Shown here: positions 17,657-25,879 of the stretch, piece by piece
Numbering within the stretch: the stretch's first letter is position 1
Layout: each line of letters opens with the position of its first letter
NCBI GenBank assembly: GCA_012839295.1
Contig: DUNO01000008.1
Location: 62,001 to 126,000 of the forward strand
Length of the DNA: 64,000 bases
DNA from: Clostridiales bacterium
Lineage (GTDB): Bacteria > Bacillota > Clostridia > Lachnospirales > Lachnospiraceae
Reading direction: 5' to 3'
Notes under the pieces: model-generated
The model's database searches: none
What the model saw: the letters and a program-made list of their open reading frames with translations, nothing else
What the model was told of the DNA's origin: nothing
Position numbers and translations under genes: made by a program

Positions 17657-19267
17657 TTACAATTCCCGGACTAATTTTCTTATGGGCAAAACAAAGGACG
17701 GCGAGACCGACAATTCATCTATTCCCATTTCAATAAATGTTTTTGTCAGGGCGGTATCCGCCGCCAGCTCACCGCAGATCCCTACCCAGCAGTTTTCCTT
17801 GTGTCCATGGTCAATAACCATCTGTATCATCCGTAAAATGGCTGGATGATGTGCATCATAGAAGGAATCCAGCTTGGAATTCTGCCTGTCGATGGCTAAA
17901 GTATATTGGGTCAGGTCATTGGTGCCTATGCTGAAAAAATCTACCTCCTTCGCCAAATCATCACTGACCATAACCGCCGCCGGCGTTTCTATCATAATCC
18001 CTTGTTCAACCTCACCATAAGGGTATTTTTCCTGCTTTAATCCATCCCTTACTTCCCCGAAAATTTCCTTCACCTTTTTAATCTCACCGACCGAAATGAT
18101 CATCGGATACATAATCGATATATTCCCAAATGCACTCGCCCTCAGAATAGCGCGCAGCTGGGTTTTAAATAATTCCACACGGTCTAAGCAAATCCGGATC
18201 GCCCGGTACCCTAACGCCGGATTTTCTTCCTTTGCCAGGTTAAAATAATCCACCTGCTTATCTGCACCAATGTCCAGGGTACGGATAATCACCTTCTTAC
18301 CGGCCATGTTCTGGGCCACTGTTTTATAGACCTGGAACTGCTCCTCCTCCGTAGGGTAAGTATCCCTTCCCAGATAGATAAATTCACTTCGGAAAAGCCC
18401 GATTCCTTCCCCGTCATTTCGATGGACAAATGCCACATCGGAGGCATTCCCAATGTTGGCATACAGCTTGATCCTCTTACCGTCCCTTGTTATTGTTTCT
18501 TTTCCTCTTAGCTCCTGCAGCATGGCTGCTTTTTCCTGGTCATTATGGATCCTTTTGCTGTATTCCCTCAGTGTGGCTTCATCCGGATTTATGATCAATG
18601 CTCCACTGACCCCATCCACAATAGCCAGCTTACCATCAAAATCATTTGAAAACTCAACACAAATCAGCGCCGGTATATTCATCGTCCGTGCCAGAATCGC
18701 AGTATGGGAGTTGGTGGAGCCCAATCTTGTGACAAAAGCAAGCACTTTACCGGTGTCCATCTGTACCGTTTCACTTGGAGCAAGATCCTCAGCAAGTATG
18801 ATGACCGGCTCTTCCCCTCCCAGTGTCCTTTCTTCCTTTCCGGCAAGGATATTGATGATTCTCGTTGAGATATCCTTTACATCCTCTGCCCTTGCTTTCA
18901 TATATTCATCCTTCATCCCTGAAAACATGGATGCAAAATTATCTCCCGTCGTAGCAACAGCAAACTCTGCATTCGTATTCTGGGTAGTTATAATATGCCG
19001 GATGGATTCCTGGTAATCCCCATCCTGGATCATCATCTGGTGAACGTCAAAAATCGCGGCGCCCGATTCCCCGAATTCCTTCACTGCTTTCTCATATAGC
19101 TTTTCAAGCTGGCCCACCGCTTTTTCCGATGCTCTTTTTACCCTTTCAAGCTCTGCCTGGGTATCCTCGGTATGGGTACGTTTTATACTCTGGTTCTCCT
19201 TTTCCCATACCATAACCCTTCCTATTGCTATCCCTGCAAAAACAGATTTACCCGATATAATTTCCAC
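17657..19267 (-). CDS. ptsI: PTS Enzyme I (phosphoenolpyruvate-protein phosphotransferase)
   Basis: Takes phosphate from PEP and passes it to HPr. It has 536 residues, slightly shorter than the usual 570 or so. The phosphorylated His is in GSTNSHTAILARTMNIPAL, and the PEP-binding domain has GIGLFRSEFIYLGRD, MIMIETPAAVMVSDDLA and the catalytic Cys in GICGELAAD. The start is GTG at 19267 with GGGGAGGAAGC upstream. It is the last gene of the PTS operon, after a dedicated HPr. The general ptsHI pair is expected elsewhere in the genome, so this looks like a pathway-specific copy (inference). Confidence 0.93.
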   Translation of the reverse strand: MEIISGKSVFAGIAIGRVMVWEKENQSIKRTHTEDTQAELERVKRASEKAVGQLEKLYEKAVKEFGESGAAIFDVHQMMIQDGDYQESIRHIITTQNTNAEFAVATTGDNFASMFSGMKDEYMKARAEDVKDISTRIINILAGKEERTLGGEEPVIILAEDLAPSETVQMDTGKVLAFVTRLGSTNSHTAILARTMNIPALICVEFSNDFDGKLAIVDGVSGALIINPDEATLREYSKRIHNDQEKAAMLQELRGKETITRDGKRIKLYANIGNASDVAFVHRNDGEGIGLFRSEFIYLGRDTYPTEEEQFQVYKTVAQNMAGKKVIIRTLDIGADKQVDYFNLAKEENPALGYRAIRICLDRVELFKTQLRAILRASAFGNISIMYPMIISVGEIKKVKEIFGEVRDGLKQEKYPYGEVEQGIMIETPAAVMVSDDLAKEVDFFSIGTNDLTQYTLAIDRQNSKLDSFYDAHHPAILRMIQMVIDHGHKENCWVGICGELAADTALTKTFIEMGIDELSVSPSFVLPIRKLVREL

Positions 19268-19390
19268 AGCTGCTTCCTCCCCTGCTTACAGACCTGCATC
19301 ACTAGAAATAATGGATTCCCCTGCCCTGCCGCTGATGCATCAGGCCGGAGCACTGTAATCCAATGATTTGATTTAACCTAATTACCTGGA

Positions 19391-19648
19391 TCAGAGATTC
19401 TCCTTAAAGAATTTTTCGAGGATGCTTACGTCCGAATCCTCCTCTTCACCTTCTACTATCACTGTAATTTCATCGCCCTTTTTCACGCATAAGCCCATGA
19501 CCGCAAAAATCTTTTTTGCATCACCCCTGGAGCCGTCCTTATCAATAGTCACCTTACTCGTTAATTTACCGGCTTCCTTTACTAACAGCCTTGCCGGCCT
19601 CGCATGCAGGCCTTCCTCGTCATTAAGAATATATTTGAATGATTTCAT
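19391..19648 (-). CDS. ptsH: HPr-like phosphocarrier lacking Ser46
   Basis: An 85-residue phosphocarrier that relays phosphate from Enzyme I to the EIIA and perhaps other partners. The active His15 is present in GLHARPARL. The position normally held by regulatory Ser46 (KSIMGVMSL in classical HPr) reads KKIFAVMGL here, with Lys46. HPr kinase should not be able to phosphorylate it. The start is ATG at 19648 behind GAGGTG; a longer reading frame to 19759 overlaps the EIIC gene end and was rejected. It sits between EIIC and Enzyme I, so it is the local carrier. Confidence 0.9.
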   Translation of the reverse strand: MKSFKYILNDEEGLHARPARLLVKEAGKLTSKVTIDKDGSRGDAKKIFAVMGLCVKKGDEITVIVEGEEEDSDVSILEKFFKENL

Positions 19649-19685
19649 ATCCGTCACCTCGTATTCATTAACTAGTCTTCTAAAT

Positions 19686-19712
19686 GTGGCACAAGCCGTA
19701 AGCCTGTGCCAC
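19686..19712 (-). other. Hairpin between EIIC and HPr genes
   Basis: GTGGCACAAG pairs with CCTGTGCCAC across a short loop, with no strong U-tract on the transcribed strand. It probably stabilises or separates transcript segments rather than ending transcription. Confidence 0.45.
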
Positions 19713-19727
19713 ACTTTTAAAAAGTAC

Positions 19728-20774
19728 TTATGCCTCTTCAACATCCTCATCCATGGCAATCTCTTCCTGTGTAGGAGCCTTCTTAAACAGTAGGATCAGC
19801 GCACAGCTTACTCCTGAGCCGATGAGCAGAGCCAGTGTCAGCAGAACAGGCTTATTGCATAAGGCCACCACAAAATATCCGCCGTGGGGAGCCGCCATGG
19901 TACAGCCGAATAGATAGGAGCAAATTGCGCCAGCTGCACCGCCTGCCATAAAGCAAGGGATATAGAGCAAAGGATTTCCTGTTGCAAAAGGAATTGCAAA
20001 CTCAGATATCATGGCAAGCCCGCCGACAAAGCAGCCGCCAGTCGCATCACGTTCCACCTTGGTAAATTTCTTCTTTCTTATAACCATTGCCAAGGCAATG
20101 GATAAGGGAGGAACCATGGAAGCTACGAAGTTTGCTGCCATAGGAGCATTGTTGCCCGCTGCCTGGGTTGCCAGGGCGAAAGCGTAAGCTGCTTTATTCA
20201 CCGGTCCTCCAAGGTCAAAGGCAAGCATGGCTCCCTGCACCAGCCCCAGTACCACAAGGGCGCTTCCCTGTAATCCGCTTAAGAAGTCCAGCATTCCCTT
20301 GTTAATTGCAGCAATCGGATTACCTAATACAATCTCCATGATAAATCCAATCGCCAGTGTACCGATAACCGGGATAATTAATGTCGGCAATAATGACCTG
20401 AGCGCACGCGGCAACGGAATTTTCTTTAATAACTGAACCAAATATCCTGCGATAATACCTCCAATTAAAGCTGCAATAAAGCCTCCGCCAATATGATCGG
20501 CACAGATACCGGCGATCATGCCCGGCAGGATTGCCGGTTTGTCACCAATGGAAAATGCAACATAGGCAGCCATAATCGGAACCATCATACCAAATGCATC
20601 TTTGCCCCACCAGAAGATCCTGGACCAGAATCCGGTTTCACTCTGTGTAACCGCTACCGCTCCTCCCCCTGCAAAGCCAATCGCTACTAAGATACCACCT
20701 GCCACAACGAATGGAAGCATATAAGAAACACCTGTCAAAAGAGACTGCTTAATATCCTTTAAAACACTATTCAT
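19728..20774 (-). CDS. PTS fructose-family EIIC permease component
   Basis: A 348-residue integral membrane sugar channel of the fructose/mannitol-type PTS. It opens MNSVLKDIKQSLLTGVSYMLPFVVAGGILVA, a typical fructose EIIC start, and has about nine to ten hydrophobic segments. GGPVNKAAYAFA and MAAPHGGYFV match conserved EIIC text around the sugar site. The start is ATG behind GGAAGG. EIIB, EIIA, HPr and EI are all separate neighbours, so the whole phosphorelay is local. The transported sugar is not shown by sequence; a ketose or polyol delivered as a phosphate ester is likely. Confidence 0.9.
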   Translation of the reverse strand: MNSVLKDIKQSLLTGVSYMLPFVVAGGILVAIGFAGGGAVAVTQSETGFWSRIFWWGKDAFGMMVPIMAAYVAFSIGDKPAILPGMIAGICADHIGGGFIAALIGGIIAGYLVQLLKKIPLPRALRSLLPTLIIPVIGTLAIGFIMEIVLGNPIAAINKGMLDFLSGLQGSALVVLGLVQGAMLAFDLGGPVNKAAYAFALATQAAGNNAPMAANFVASMVPPLSIALAMVIRKKKFTKVERDATGGCFVGGLAMISEFAIPFATGNPLLYIPCFMAGGAAGAICSYLFGCTMAAPHGGYFVVALCNKPVLLTLALLIGSGVSCALILLFKKAPTQEEIAMDEDVEEA

Positions 20775-20813
20775 ACCAATACCTTCCTTTCCCCTAATAA
20801 AAAACGCATTGAA

Positions 20814-21110
20814 TTATTGCAATATTATTTCCGGTTTTTTGATTACCTCATGCGGTGAAAACTGCCTGATCTTATCCTTAGGAAAATCCTTAAACCGTTC
20901 AACCTTTGTTATTCCGACGTCATTCGCAAAGACCAGCAGGTCGGCCCCGGCAATATCCTTGGCTGATAGCATATTTTCAATCCCAAGGGCTCCCTGGATT
21001 TCTACTTTGCAAGAATGGCCGTTCTTCTTACAGACTTTTTTAATTGCTTCCGCAGACATATAGGAATGTGCGATTCCTGTTGCACAAGATGTTATGGCAA
21101 TAATAAACAT
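20814..21110 (-). CDS. PTS fructose-family EIIB component
   Basis: A 98-residue cytoplasmic EIIB. The phosphocysteine is in the N-terminal SCATGIAHSYMSAEAI, and the remainder matches fructose EIIB (ADLLVFANDVGI). The start is ATG at 21110 behind GGAAAGGAGGGG; an upstream in-frame start at 21152 overlaps the EIIA end. It accepts phosphate from EIIA and passes it to the sugar crossing EIIC. It ends 39 bases before the EIIC start. Confidence 0.9.
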   Translation of the reverse strand: MFIIAITSCATGIAHSYMSAEAIKKVCKKNGHSCKVEIQGALGIENMLSAKDIAGADLLVFANDVGITKVERFKDFPKDKIRQFSPHEVIKKPEIILQ

Positions 21111-21126
21111 GGTACCCCTCCTTTCC

Positions 21127-21606
21127 CTATTTCTCCAATTGGTCAATACCATTTAATAGTTCCTCATAGCTTTGGGCATTTGCGATTAATTCCACAAACT
21201 CCTCCCTCACAAGATAGCCTGACAGGGTTGCGAGAATCCTTAAGTGGGAATTATCAGCCTGATTATCAATAATGGCCAACACAAAAATGTATTTTACAGG
21301 TCCTTCTTCCTCGCCGGACCGGTAGATAAAGCTGTCTTTGCATCGGATAAACCCAACTCCCGGCTTGATAACCTCCTTACACTTCCCATGGGGAATTGCT
21401 ATGAATTCTCCCATGTAGGTCGGTCCCAGGCTTTCCCTGCTGTCAAGGGATTGTTTAAAAGCCACTTTGTCTGATACAATGCCTGTTTCTTCAAATTTTT
21501 CGGAAATATATAAGAATAATTCTTCCTTATCCTTAAAGGGCTCTGCATCAATAATCATCAGCTCTTTGAGTAATACATCTCTAATTTTGATTTCTTGATC
21601 TCCCAA
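21127..21606 (-). CDS. PTS fructose-family EIIA component
   Basis: A 159-residue phosphocarrier of the fructose/nitrogen EIIA family. The phosphorylated His lies in EFIAIPHGKCKEV, and GPTYMGEF precedes it as in the family. The start is TTG at 21606, with GGAAG about nine bases upstream; no better ATG exists without losing conserved sequence. It is the first gene of the EIIA-EIIB-EIIC-HPr-EI segment, and its 298-base upstream region holds the terminator of dhaL and presumably its own promoter. Confidence 0.88.
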   Translation of the reverse strand: MGDQEIKIRDVLLKELMIIDAEPFKDKEELFLYISEKFEETGIVSDKVAFKQSLDSRESLGPTYMGEFIAIPHGKCKEVIKPGVGFIRCKDSFIYRSGEEEGPVKYIFVLAIIDNQADNSHLRILATLSGYLVREEFVELIANAQSYEELLNGIDQLEK

Positions 21607-21780
21607 TATAAATACTTCCTTTCTGTTTCATAAGTAATCCTTCGAAAACATGCGCGCTTTTTTCTTTGAATCATCTTACCCTTATTGTAACAAAGCCAAC
21701 CTAAGATAGATACCCTTCAAAAAACATGATTTTGCACCTTATTTGTGATAATGGTATATTTTCTATATCTTATTTAAATT

Positions 21781-21826
21781 AAAAGCGGTCATACTCCACA
21801 ATTAGAAAAGAAGTACCACCGCTTAT
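21781..21826 (-). terminator. Terminator after dhaL
   Basis: On the minus strand AAGCGGTGGTAC pairs with GTATGACCGCTT and is followed by TTAATTT. It separates the aldolase-to-dhaL transcript from the PTS transcript. The rest of 21607-21904 shows no gene; a GTGCAAAA element lies at 21730-21737. Confidence 0.6.
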
Positions 21827-21904
21827 TCATTGTATTTTTATCTATAATCAAACCTATTACTGCTTTCAAACTGACAATTATGAACAATTTTAAATCATGC
21901 CATC

Positions 21905-22531
21905 TTATAAAAGCCTTTGAAAAGATTGTGCCATGGAGGTCAGCAGCAGGTAGCAGCTCGTAGCACCGGCATCCAGGACACCCTTCGAACGCTCCCCTAA
22001 CCGGCTGGCTCTTCCTATTCTGGCAATCATGTTCTCAGTTGATTTCCATCCGTCAAGTGCCGCTTTTTTTAATGCTTCTAATGCCTCCGCAAAATCTTTT
22101 CCGGCCTCCAGCGCAGCATGATAGGCTTCCTTCGCGGGCAGCAAGGTATCCAGCAGGGTTTTATCCCCGCGTTTAGCACTTCCGATATCCTCTATGGCAG
22201 CGATTCCGTTTCCAAGCATTTCACCAAACACCTCCGGGCTGATTACTTCCTTTGCTGCAAAGGCCATCTCTCCAAAGAAAGCTCCATACAAAGGACCCAT
22301 GGAGCCTCCGATATCCTCCTGCAGAGTTTCAGATAGGGCACTAAGCCCTTCGGACAGGCCAAATTCCTTTCCCTTTAATTTCTCTTCACAAAGGGTAAAG
22401 CCTTTATTCATGTTAATCCCATGGTCACCGTCACCAATCTTCCCGTCAATTTCACTTAAGAAGTCCTTGTTATCCCGGATGACCTTTACTAAATCAATAA
22501 CCACAAATCCGGCCTCCTTATCCTTAATCAT
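21905..22531 (-). CDS. dhaL: Dihydroxyacetone kinase L subunit (DhaL family)
   Basis: The nucleotide-binding half of a dihydroxyacetone-type kinase, 208 residues. The metal-binding aspartates and His are in DGKIGDGDHGINMNKG (about 29-44), and GGSMGPLYGAFF and a terminal GVLDAGATSCYLLL match the family. The start is ATG at 22531; a GTG nine bases earlier lies immediately against the AGGAGG and cannot be used. Its start is 12 bases from the dhaK stop, implying coupling. In DhaKLM systems ADP stays bound to DhaL and is recharged by DhaM; no DhaM is encoded here. The substrate could be dihydroxyacetone or a tetrulose. Confidence 0.9.
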   Translation of the reverse strand: MIKDKEAGFVVIDLVKVIRDNKDFLSEIDGKIGDGDHGINMNKGFTLCEEKLKGKEFGLSEGLSALSETLQEDIGGSMGPLYGAFFGEMAFAAKEVISPEVFGEMLGNGIAAIEDIGSAKRGDKTLLDTLLPAKEAYHAALEAGKDFAEALEALKKAALDGWKSTENMIARIGRASRLGERSKGVLDAGATSCYLLLTSMAQSFQRLL

Positions 22532-22543
22532 GGCCTCCACCTC

Positions 22544-23542
22544 CTACCGCTGTTTTAATCCGGTGCTATCAGCCGGCATATCAATACATTCCTTTAGCTC
22601 TTTGTCCAATTTCATGACAGTCAGGGTTACCCCCTTCATATCCAGGGATGTAAAATAATTGCCAACATAAGCCTTATATACCAATATTCCATTCTCTTTT
22701 AAGATTTCTTCAACCCTGTTATAAACAATGTATTGCTCCATGACCGGTGTCGCACCAAGTCCCGACAGCAATACCACCACTTCATCCCCTGCCACAAAGG
22801 GTAGATCCGGAAGGATGATATCCAGCATTTCCTGGGCAATTTCATCCGCAGTTTTCAGCTTTTCTACTTTTACGCCCGGTTCCCCATGATGTCCTATGCC
22901 CACCTCCATGGTTCCATCTGCGATTTCGAAATTCGCATGTCCAACGGCCGGGATTGTACAGGGTGCCACCCCTACTCCTACACTTCTTGTGTTATCAATT
23001 GCTTTCTGGGCTGCCGCAATGACTGCATCCAAATCCGCTCCCATAGCTGCCTTTGCCCCGCCTACCTTCCACATCAGGACCTCTCCGGCAACGCCGCGCC
23101 GTTTCTCCCTTTCTGTCTTCGGCGCAGATGCACAGTCATCATTTGCCACCACCGTCTTTACTGTAATCCCGTCCTTCTCAGCCCGGCGGATTGCCATCTT
23201 GACATTCATATTGTCACCTGCATAATTGCCGTAGAGACAGGCTACCCCTCTTCCTGCATCCGCTTCCACCATTGCATTATAAAAGGATTTAGCAGTAGGT
23301 GAAGAAAAAATCTGCCCTACGGCCACTGCATCGCACATGTTTTCTCCTATATAACCGATAAATGCAGGCTTATGGCCTGAGCCTCCCCCTGTGACAATAC
23401 CTACCTTTTCTTTGATTGGGGTATTTACATACTTTAATACCTTATCATCTTTTGTAGCAGCGATTAAATTCCCGTTTGCCTTTATAAAGCCCTTTAGCAT
23501 ATCCTCTACAACATAATCCGGATCATTGACAATTTGGTTCAC
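22544..23542 (-). CDS. dhaK: Dihydroxyacetone kinase K subunit (DhaK family)
   Basis: The substrate-binding half, 332 residues. Visible family residues are His57 in GGGSGHKPAF, Asp110 in GNYAGDNMNV, and His218/219 in GIGHHGEPG, one of which forms the covalent hemiaminal with the ketose. VLLSGLGATP is also conserved. The start is GTG at 23542 behind AAGGAG. Together with dhaL it phosphorylates a short ketose. Tetrulose kinases of known erythritol and threitol pathways belong to this same family, which matters given the neighbouring isomerases. Which ketose is used is unknown. Confidence 0.92.
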   Translation of the reverse strand: MNQIVNDPDYVVEDMLKGFIKANGNLIAATKDDKVLKYVNTPIKEKVGIVTGGGSGHKPAFIGYIGENMCDAVAVGQIFSSPTAKSFYNAMVEADAGRGVACLYGNYAGDNMNVKMAIRRAEKDGITVKTVVANDDCASAPKTEREKRRGVAGEVLMWKVGGAKAAMGADLDAVIAAAQKAIDNTRSVGVGVAPCTIPAVGHANFEIADGTMEVGIGHHGEPGVKVEKLKTADEIAQEMLDIILPDLPFVAGDEVVVLLSGLGATPVMEQYIVYNRVEEILKENGILVYKAYVGNYFTSLDMKGVTLTVMKLDKELKECIDMPADSTGLKQR

Positions 23543-23610
23543 CTTGCATTCTCCTTCCTGATATTAGTTATTAACCGGGTGTACTGCCTGATTATGGGTA
23601 AGATCCTATA

Positions 23611-24060
23611 CTAACCCCTGTATTGGTTCTCAACCTTCATAATCCGCTCTACCTTCTCCGTGGAGCCTCCGCCTGCAAATTCACAGGACAACCAGAGATC
23701 CACCAGATACTTTGCCAGCTCCACACCAATGACACGTTCCCCCATACACATAATCTGTGCATTATTGCTTTTACGGGAGCGCTCCGTTGAAAACGGGTCA
23801 TGGCAGACTGCTGCCCGGATTCCCGGAACCTTATTCGCCGTCATGGCCATGCCTATCCCGGTACCGCAGAGCAGGATTCCCCGCTCAAATTCTCCTGCTA
23901 CAATTGCCTCCGCTACCTTTTGTGCTACATCCGGATATAAAATGATTTCACCGGCCTTTGCCCCGAAATCCACAGCTTCTATACCCTCGGTCTGAAGATG
24001 CTTTATAATTTCAAGCTTTAAGCCATATGCTGCTTCATCACATCCAATTGCTATTCTCAT
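23611..24060 (-). CDS. RpiB/LacAB-family sugar-phosphate isomerase, divergent active site
   Basis: A 149-residue aldose-ketose phosphate isomerase. Cys65 in ILLCGTGIGMAMTANK matches the RpiB catalytic cysteine and anion hole. Two histidines normally seen in RpiB are changed: DHA(G/A) near the N-terminus is CDEAAYGLK (Glu9), and ARxHNxAN is SRKSNNAQ (Ser98). The enzyme is therefore probably not a plain ribose-5-phosphate isomerase. Members of this family convert D-erythrulose-4-phosphate to D-erythrose-4-phosphate in erythritol pathways, which fits dhaKL and the epimerase next to it. The start is ATG at 24060; the longer frame to 24156 has no ribosome site. Confidence 0.85.
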   Translation of the reverse strand: MRIAIGCDEAAYGLKLEIIKHLQTEGIEAVDFGAKAGEIILYPDVAQKVAEAIVAGEFERGILLCGTGIGMAMTANKVPGIRAAVCHDPFSTERSRKSNNAQIMCMGERVIGVELAKYLVDLWLSCEFAGGGSTEKVERIMKVENQYRG

Positions 24061-24159
24061 CCTAATAACCTTACCTTTCTGATACCTGCAAATTTTGATC
24101 CGCAGATGCAATATCTGCAAAGTGAATTGGTTTTCACAATTTATACTAACGGACATTTG

Positions 24160-24206
24160 GCCGCAAGGCCACAGGGTGCCGGATGTGAAATGCTCTGCAT
24201 TTCACA
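24160..24206 (-). other. Hairpin pair between isomerase and epimerase genes
   Basis: Two inverted repeats lie in the 150-base gap: TGGCC/GGCCA near 24160-24173, and TGTGAAATGC-tct-GCATTTCACA at 24184-24206, with perfect ten-base arms. No U-tract follows. They may stabilise the transcript or cause differential expression. Confidence 0.45.
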
Positions 24207-24210
24207 CTTC

Positions 24211-25068
24211 CTACAAAGCATCTGAAATTGCCTTTAGGTTCCTAAGCCCTTCAATTGCCAGTATTTCACCAGTTTCGGCAAACTTCCGCCAAATGGCGCA
24301 GTTACCTGCCAGCTCCTCAAAGCTGGGGTCAAAGGATTCAATAACCAGAGGCCCCTCATACCCCACCTCTGCAACGGCCTGGAAAAATTCCTTGAAGGGT
24401 ACAAGACCCGTTCCCGGGATTCCCCTGTCATTCTCGTTCACGTGGATATATCCCAGGTATTCCTTTCCACAGGTTTTCACGGCTCCGGCAAAGCTCTTTT
24501 CCTCCCGTATCATATGGAAGCAATCCAAGTGGACCTTTATATTTCCCGTCCCTACATCCTTGCAAAACTTCACTGCATCCTCCGCTATATTCAGGAAAAA
24601 GGTCTCAAAGCGGTTAACACATTCCACACAAATAATTACCTCTCCCGTTGCCCTTGCATATTCTCCAACCTGGCGCATACACTCTACTCCCCATTGCCAT
24701 TCCTGCTCTGTGCGCGGTTTTTTCGTCAGGTAGCCCCAGCCTGCATAGTTTACTCCGCCCAGGATTGGTGCGCCAAGATAATTACAGATATCGACACAGC
24801 GTTTCATGGCCTCCACACCGGCGTTACGTATCTCCGCTTCCGGGGAAATAGGATTTGTCTGGGCCGTTAGGGTCGTAGTGCAGACACAGTCTATTCCTAC
24901 GCGCTCCAGCTCCTGCTTTACCAGCTTCTCGGGAAAAGCATAGGGATCGGAGATGGCAAAATCTATTACTTCAAAGCCAAGCTCCTTTGCTTTCCCAATG
25001 ATCCATAAATCTTTTTCACTAAACTTCTCTGTCCAAATAAAGCTATCTACACCATATTTAAAATACAT
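24211..25068 (-). CDS. D-tagatose/allulose 3-epimerase-family TIM-barrel enzyme
   Basis: A 285-residue metal-dependent sugar isomerase/epimerase. The four metal ligands of the family are visible: Glu149 (ICVECVNRFETFFLN), Asp182 (VHLDCFHM), His209 (YIHVNENDRGIPGTG) and Glu244 (VIESF). VNRFE and ENDRGxPGTG are characteristic of ketose 3-epimerases. The start is ATG at 25068 behind GGCGGGAG. Close relatives act on D-psicose, D-tagatose or L-ribulose; TIM barrels of this superfamily also act as tetrulose-phosphate racemases. Its position beside the RpiB-like isomerase and DhaK suggests a role in the same ketose path. Confidence 0.85.
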   Translation of the reverse strand: MYFKYGVDSFIWTEKFSEKDLWIIGKAKELGFEVIDFAISDPYAFPEKLVKQELERVGIDCVCTTTLTAQTNPISPEAEIRNAGVEAMKRCVDICNYLGAPILGGVNYAGWGYLTKKPRTEQEWQWGVECMRQVGEYARATGEVIICVECVNRFETFFLNIAEDAVKFCKDVGTGNIKVHLDCFHMIREEKSFAGAVKTCGKEYLGYIHVNENDRGIPGTGLVPFKEFFQAVAEVGYEGPLVIESFDPSFEELAGNCAIWRKFAETGEILAIEGLRNLKAISDAL

Positions 25069-25081
25069 ACGCTCCCGCCTT

Positions 25082-25735
25082 TCAAAATAATTTTATAATT
25101 TCATCTGCCCTACTGACAATATAGGTGGCTCCGCTGTCTATTAATTCCTTCCGCTCCCGGAACCCCCACAGTACGCCAATAGTGTCCATTCCTGCATTTG
25201 TACCCGTCAGCATATCCGCCCCTGAATCTCCTGCATATAAAATCTCATGGGGTGATAATTTCATCTTCCTGGCAATCTCCAGGGCGGAATAGGGATCCGG
25301 CTTTTTGGGGATTCCCTTACGTTCTCCAATCACATCTACAAAGGGAATTCCGGGAAAATGCTTTTTGATCAAATTATTTGTGTAGTCCGTTCTTTTATTG
25401 GAATTTACAGCCAGCTTGATTCCCTTAGCATCAAGTTCCCCCAGCATCCTTAAAATACCGTCGTAAGGCGCTGTCTTATCCATGTACTTTTCGTCATAAA
25501 TCCGCAGAAACATTGCCAATGCCCCATCAATTAAGCCCGCATCCCAAGACCCTGCGGGAAAGCTGACCTCTAGAAGATTTCGAAAGCCCCGCCCTATTTT
25601 TAATTTATAGTCCTCACAGGTGTGAACCGGGTGCCCATACTGCTTTAATACCTGATTTACACTATCCGATAAATCCTCCAGGGTGTTTAATAAGGTTCCG
25701 TCCAAGTCAAAAATTGCTCCCATGTAATGCATCAT
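25082..25735 (-). CDS. HAD-family sugar-phosphate phosphatase
   Basis: A 217-residue phosphoglycolate-phosphatase-like HAD hydrolase. Motif I is FDLDGTLLNT (nucleophile and acid Asp), motif II is VNSNKR, and the acidic motif is YAGDSGADMLTGTNAG. The start is ATG at 25735, eight bases after AGGAGG; an upstream ATG at 25741 is too close to that site, and the frame extending to 25786 is unsupported. It lies 13 bases before the epimerase start, so it is part of the operon. It may dephosphorylate a dead-end sugar phosphate or a pathway intermediate. Confidence 0.82.
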   Translation of the reverse strand: MMHYMGAIFDLDGTLLNTLEDLSDSVNQVLKQYGHPVHTCEDYKLKIGRGFRNLLEVSFPAGSWDAGLIDGALAMFLRIYDEKYMDKTAPYDGILRMLGELDAKGIKLAVNSNKRTDYTNNLIKKHFPGIPFVDVIGERKGIPKKPDPYSALEIARKMKLSPHEILYAGDSGADMLTGTNAGMDTIGVLWGFRERKELIDSGATYIVSRADEIIKLF

Positions 25736-25819
25736 GGCCATAGCCTCCTTTTTTTGAAAAGAGCATTTCCGCAAAGACCCTTGCACACATCTTTGCAGCT
25801 GAGTTTCCCCTGGTACGCA

Positions 25820-25853
25820 AAAGGTTTTTCGCCAATGTCAGCGAAAAACCTTT
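25820..25853 (-). other. Hairpin between bicupin and HAD genes
   Basis: AAAGGTTTTTCGC pairs perfectly with GCGAAAAACCTTT across an eight-base loop. On the minus strand a short TTTT follows, so it could act as a partial terminator or a transcript-stabilising element inside the operon. Confidence 0.5.
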
Positions 25854-25879
25854 CGTTTATCTTGGCATTACGGCTTATC

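Noticed and set aside
18453-19016. 187-codon frame on the plus strand
   Set aside because: Antisense to ptsI, hydrophobic shadow frame without ribosome site.
21607-21904. Sigma-54 promoter for the PTS genes
   Set aside because: No TGGCAC-N5-TTGCW match was found, and the regulator lacks an AAA+ domain.
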